The notes under the pieces: generated by a model
The model's input: the letters and a program-made list of their open reading frames with translations, nothing else
Databases searched by the model: none
Told to the model about the DNA's origin: nothing
Part shown: positions 60,841 through 64,000 of the stretch, one piece after another
Position numbering within the stretch: the first letter of the stretch is position 1
Layout of the letters: the number at the start of each line of letters is the position of its first letter
Position numbers and translations under genes: made by a program
Source: Zingiber officinale
Lineage: Eukaryota; Streptophyta; Magnoliopsida; Zingiberales; Zingiberaceae
Reading direction: 5' to 3'
Assembly (NCBI RefSeq): GCF_018446385.1
Contig: NC_056001.1
Location: 8,674,672-8,738,671, forward strand
Length of the DNA: 64,000 nt

Positions 60841-61440
60841 GAAATTTTAATTTAAAAGGAAAAAAATCTTTAGATCTTCCTGCATCAATCACTACGGATT
60901 AAAAAAACATGTACTCAAGTTTAGAATAATATCAAATGATAACTCAGAAAAAAGATCATCTAACATTAACTCAATAATATATCTAAAACATTTAACTACA
61001 CTGTCAGCTTTAACATGGTTGAACTTGTCTTGTTTATTTGTTGTCTTCGTTGACTTACTCAAATTTCTATCGATTGTATCACCTTGAGGACTGCTAGTGG
61101 CATCATCATGAGGAAAGAATTCTAGGTCCCTTCACTATTTTCCTCAACAAAGCTCTCACGAACTTCACTGCTTCCATCAACAACATCATTATTAATGCGA
61201 CAATTTACCAAAAGACGTACTTAGATTTTTGAATTTACCAAAAGAAGCATACTACTTTAGCATTTACCAAATGACACACCTTTTTACAGTGGTCTTTCTA
61301 TTCTACCCTCTTGACAAATTTAATTGATTTCCTTTTTCTTTTCTTGGTCATTTCTCTCTCTTATCTTTCCTACTATGCATGCAATATCTTCTCTTTCCTT
61401 CTTCTTTTTTATCGCCTCTTTGCTTCTTTTTTTTCAATTT
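60841..61440. other. Spacer between the LINE and the palindrome cluster
   Basis: AT-rich and without recognised features. Confidence 0.4.
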
Positions 61441-64000
61441 TTTTCTCAAACATGTTATAAGAGATCAACCCCACGTTGGGTCTGATATCTCTCCATATCA
61501 GGCCCAATGTGAGCCTGATATGGAGAGATATCAAGCCTAGAAAAAATAAAAAAATAAAAAAAGAGAGATTTAGATTTTTCAACACCTCTAGTCCACTACT
61601 AGAAATGTCAAAAATAACAATGAAGAGCATATTTAGACTCCTTGTAATTTTAGAAATCTATAGGATCTGAAATGATTGCAATTTGATGTCTCTAAGTCGA
61701 TCAGTGGATTTTGATCGAAACTCACTGATAGACCTAGAGAGCTCCGATTGCACTCATTTCAGTTCCCGTGGATTTCTAAAATTGCAAGGAGTCCAAATAT
61801 GCTCTCCATTATTATTTTTGATATTCCTAGTAGTGGACTAGAGGTTTTGAAAAACCTAAATCTGTCGTTCTTTTTTTTTTTGTTATTAGGCCATATATGA
61901 AGAGATATCAGGCCCATGTTGGGCCTGATATCTCTTCATATCAGGCCCAATGTGGGCCTGATATCTCCCCATATCAGGCCCAACGTGGACCTAATATGGG
62001 AGATATCAGGCCTAATAACAAAAAAAAAAAAAAGATTTAGGTTTTTCAAAACCTCTGGTCCACCACTAGGAATATCGAAAATAATAATGAAGAACATATT
62101 TGGACTCCTTGAAATTTTAGAAATCCACAAGAACTGAAATGGGTGCAATCGGAGCTCTTTAGGTTCATTAGTGGGTTTCGGTCAAAACCCACTGATGGAC
62201 CTAGAGAGCTTTGATTGTACCCATTTCAGTTTCTGTGGATTTCTAATATTGTAGGGAGTTAAAATATACTATCTATTATTTATTTCAACTTCTAAAAGAT
62301 GTTAAAATATAATAAGAAAGAATCAACAAAACAATCCCTATACATTTTAGGTTTTTCAAAACCTCTGGTCCACAACTAGGAATGCCAAAAATAGCAATTG
62401 AGAGTATATTTAAACTCCTTGCAAAATTAGAAATACACAAAAACTGAAATAGGTGCAATCGGAGCTATCTAGGTCTAAATATCTCTTTCTTTCCTTTTTT
62501 CCTTTTTTTTTTATTATTAGGCCTGATATGAACAGATATCTGTGGATTTAAACCTAGAGAGCTCCGATTGCACCCATTTCAGTTTCTGTGGATTCATAAT
62601 TTTGCAAGGAGTTCAAATATGCTCTCAATTATTATTTTTAGCATTCCTAGTGGTGGACCAGAGGTTTTGAAAAACCTAAAATGTATAGGGATTGTTTTGC
62701 TGATTCTTTCTTATTATATTTTAACATCTTTTAGAAGTTGAAATAAATAATAGATAGCATATTTTAACTCCTTGCAATATTATAAATCCACAGAAACTGA
62801 AATGAGTGCAATCGGAGCTCTCTAGGTCCATCAGTGGATTTCGACCGAAATCCACTAATGGACCTAGAGAACTCCGATTGCACTCATTTCAGTTTCTGTG
62901 GATTTTTAAAATTGTAAGGAGTCCAAATATGCTCTTCATTATTATTTTTGACATTCCTAGTGGTGAACCGTAGGTTTTGAAAAACTTAAATCTCTCTTTC
63001 TTTCTTTATTTTTATTTTTTATTCCTTTTTTTTTGTTATTAGGTCTGATATCTCCCATATCAGGTCTACGTTGGGACTAATATGGGGAGATATAGGCCCA
63101 CATTGGGTCTGATATGAACAAATATCAGGCCCAACGTGGGTTGGGCCTGATATCGATTCATATCAGGCCTATTAACAAAAAAAAAAAAAAAAGAGAGATT
63201 TAGACCTAAAGAGCTCCGATTGCACCTATTTCAGTTTATGTGGATTTTTAATTTTGTAAGGAGTTCAAATATGCTCTCAATTGTTATTTTTGGCATTCCT
63301 AGTGGTGGATCGGAGGTTTTGAAAACCCTAAAATGTATAGGGATTGTTTTACTAATTCCTTCTTATTATATTTTAACATCTTTTAGAAGTTGGAATAAAT
63401 AATTGATAGCATATTTTAACTCCTTGCAATATTAGAAATCCACAGAAACTGAAATGGGTGCAATCGGAACTCTCTAGGTCCATCAGTGGATTTTGACCGA
63501 AACCCAATTACATCAATTTCAGTTCCTGTGGATTTTTAAAATTGCAAAGAGTCCAAATATGCTCTTCATTATTATTTTCGGCATTCTTAGTGGTGGACCA
63601 GAGGTTTTGAAAAATTTAAATCTCTCTTTCTTTCTTTTTTTATTTTTTCCCTTTTTTTGTTATTAGGCCTGATATCTCCGATATCATGTCCACGTTGGGC
63701 CTGATATAGGGAGATATCAGGCCTAATAACACACAAAAAAAAGGAGAGATTTAGACCTAGAGAGCTCCGATTGTACCAATTTCAGTTTCTGTGAATTTCT
63801 AATTTTGCAAGGAGTTCAAATATGCTCTCAATTGTTATTTTTGACATTCCTAGTGGTGGATCAGAGGTTTTGAAAAACCTAAAATGTATAGGGATTATTT
63901 TGTTGATTCCTTCTTATTATATTTTAACATTTTTTAGAAGTTGAAATAAATAATAAATAGCATATTTTAACTCCTTGCAATATTAGAAATCCACATAAAC
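61440..64000. repeat. Cluster of large near-perfect palindromes (foldback repeat array)
   Basis: The same block of about 150 bp (GCAAGGAGTCCAAATATGCTC, GTGCAATCGGAGCTCT) occurs at least eleven times, alternating between strands. Facing pairs form inverted repeats with arms of 60-140 bp, centred near 61715, 62185, 62845 and 63495. Shorter blocks built from GGCCTGATATCTCCCCATAT and its mirror lie between them. From about 62300 on, a tatagggattgttttg block recurs at about 62688, 63338 and 63888, giving a loose 550-650-bp period. No ORF of note. The array continues beyond the window. Confidence 0.8.
62767..62922. repeat. Best single hairpin of the palindrome cluster
   Basis: The inner arms 62785-62843 and 62846-62904 are complementary at all but about two of 58 positions, and weaker pairing carries on to 62767 and 62922. 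The loop is only a few bases (tcgaccga). Confidence 0.85.

Overview
This is plant nuclear DNA. Genes are split by spliceosomal introns, single-exon UDP-glycosyltransferases (UGTs) lie in tandem, and the space between genes is filled with LTR elements, MITEs, SINEs and a LINE remnant. The C- and G-rich single-exon UGTs and the style of the LTR families suggest a monocot, and my guess is the ginger order (Zingiberales). That placement is inference; no species marker was seen.

Left third (1-26.4 kb): a cluster of UGT88-like glycosyltransferases, all on the + strand. A broken relic sits at 2-255, followed by four full-length genes at 831, 11245, 13982 and 24943. The duplicated unit carries its own promoter. 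Three of the four promoters share a 20-bp element close to the ocs/as-1 palindrome bound by TGA-type bZIP factors; the fourth has lost it. Mobile DNA has spread the cluster out: an inverted-repeat element carrying fragments of a chloroplast-type RRM gene (2804-6543), a Tourist-like MITE and a second broken copy, an 0.8-kb TIR element with an A-rich core, two SINE copies, and a young Ty1/copia element (17878-22711) flanked by an unusual 217-bp direct repeat.

Middle (27.4-43.2 kb): five ordinary host genes. They are a MAKR/BKI1-like kinase regulator (-), allene oxide cyclase for jasmonate synthesis (+), V-ATPase subunit E (-), a 148-residue E2 ubiquitin-conjugating enzyme (+) and a STAR/KH RNA-binding protein of the SPIN1 type (-). 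Exon structures were worked out for all five, and every model closes in frame. V-ATPase E and the E2 are divergent across about 0.7 kb.

Right third (44-64 kb): an old gypsy-type element on the minus strand (44018-52576) with two LTRs, a gag remnant and several kilobases of tandem repeats. A TRIM, a solo LTR, a SINE and a hAT-like MITE are nested inside it, most with clear target-site duplications. Beyond it lie a PADRE/DUF4228 gene (-), a second solo LTR, a LURP-one-related gene (-), a degraded RTE-like LINE (-) and a cluster of large near-perfect palindromes (61.4 kb to the window end) that could fold into long hairpins.

Functional theme, by inference: several genes fit stress and hormone signalling (jasmonate synthesis, xenobiotic-type UGT promoters, PADRE and LURP-one proteins, a brassinosteroid-type kinase regulator). 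They do not form a single operon-like system. The most unusual material is the repeat architecture: the palindrome cluster, the mixed tandem array and the gene-carrying inverted-repeat element.
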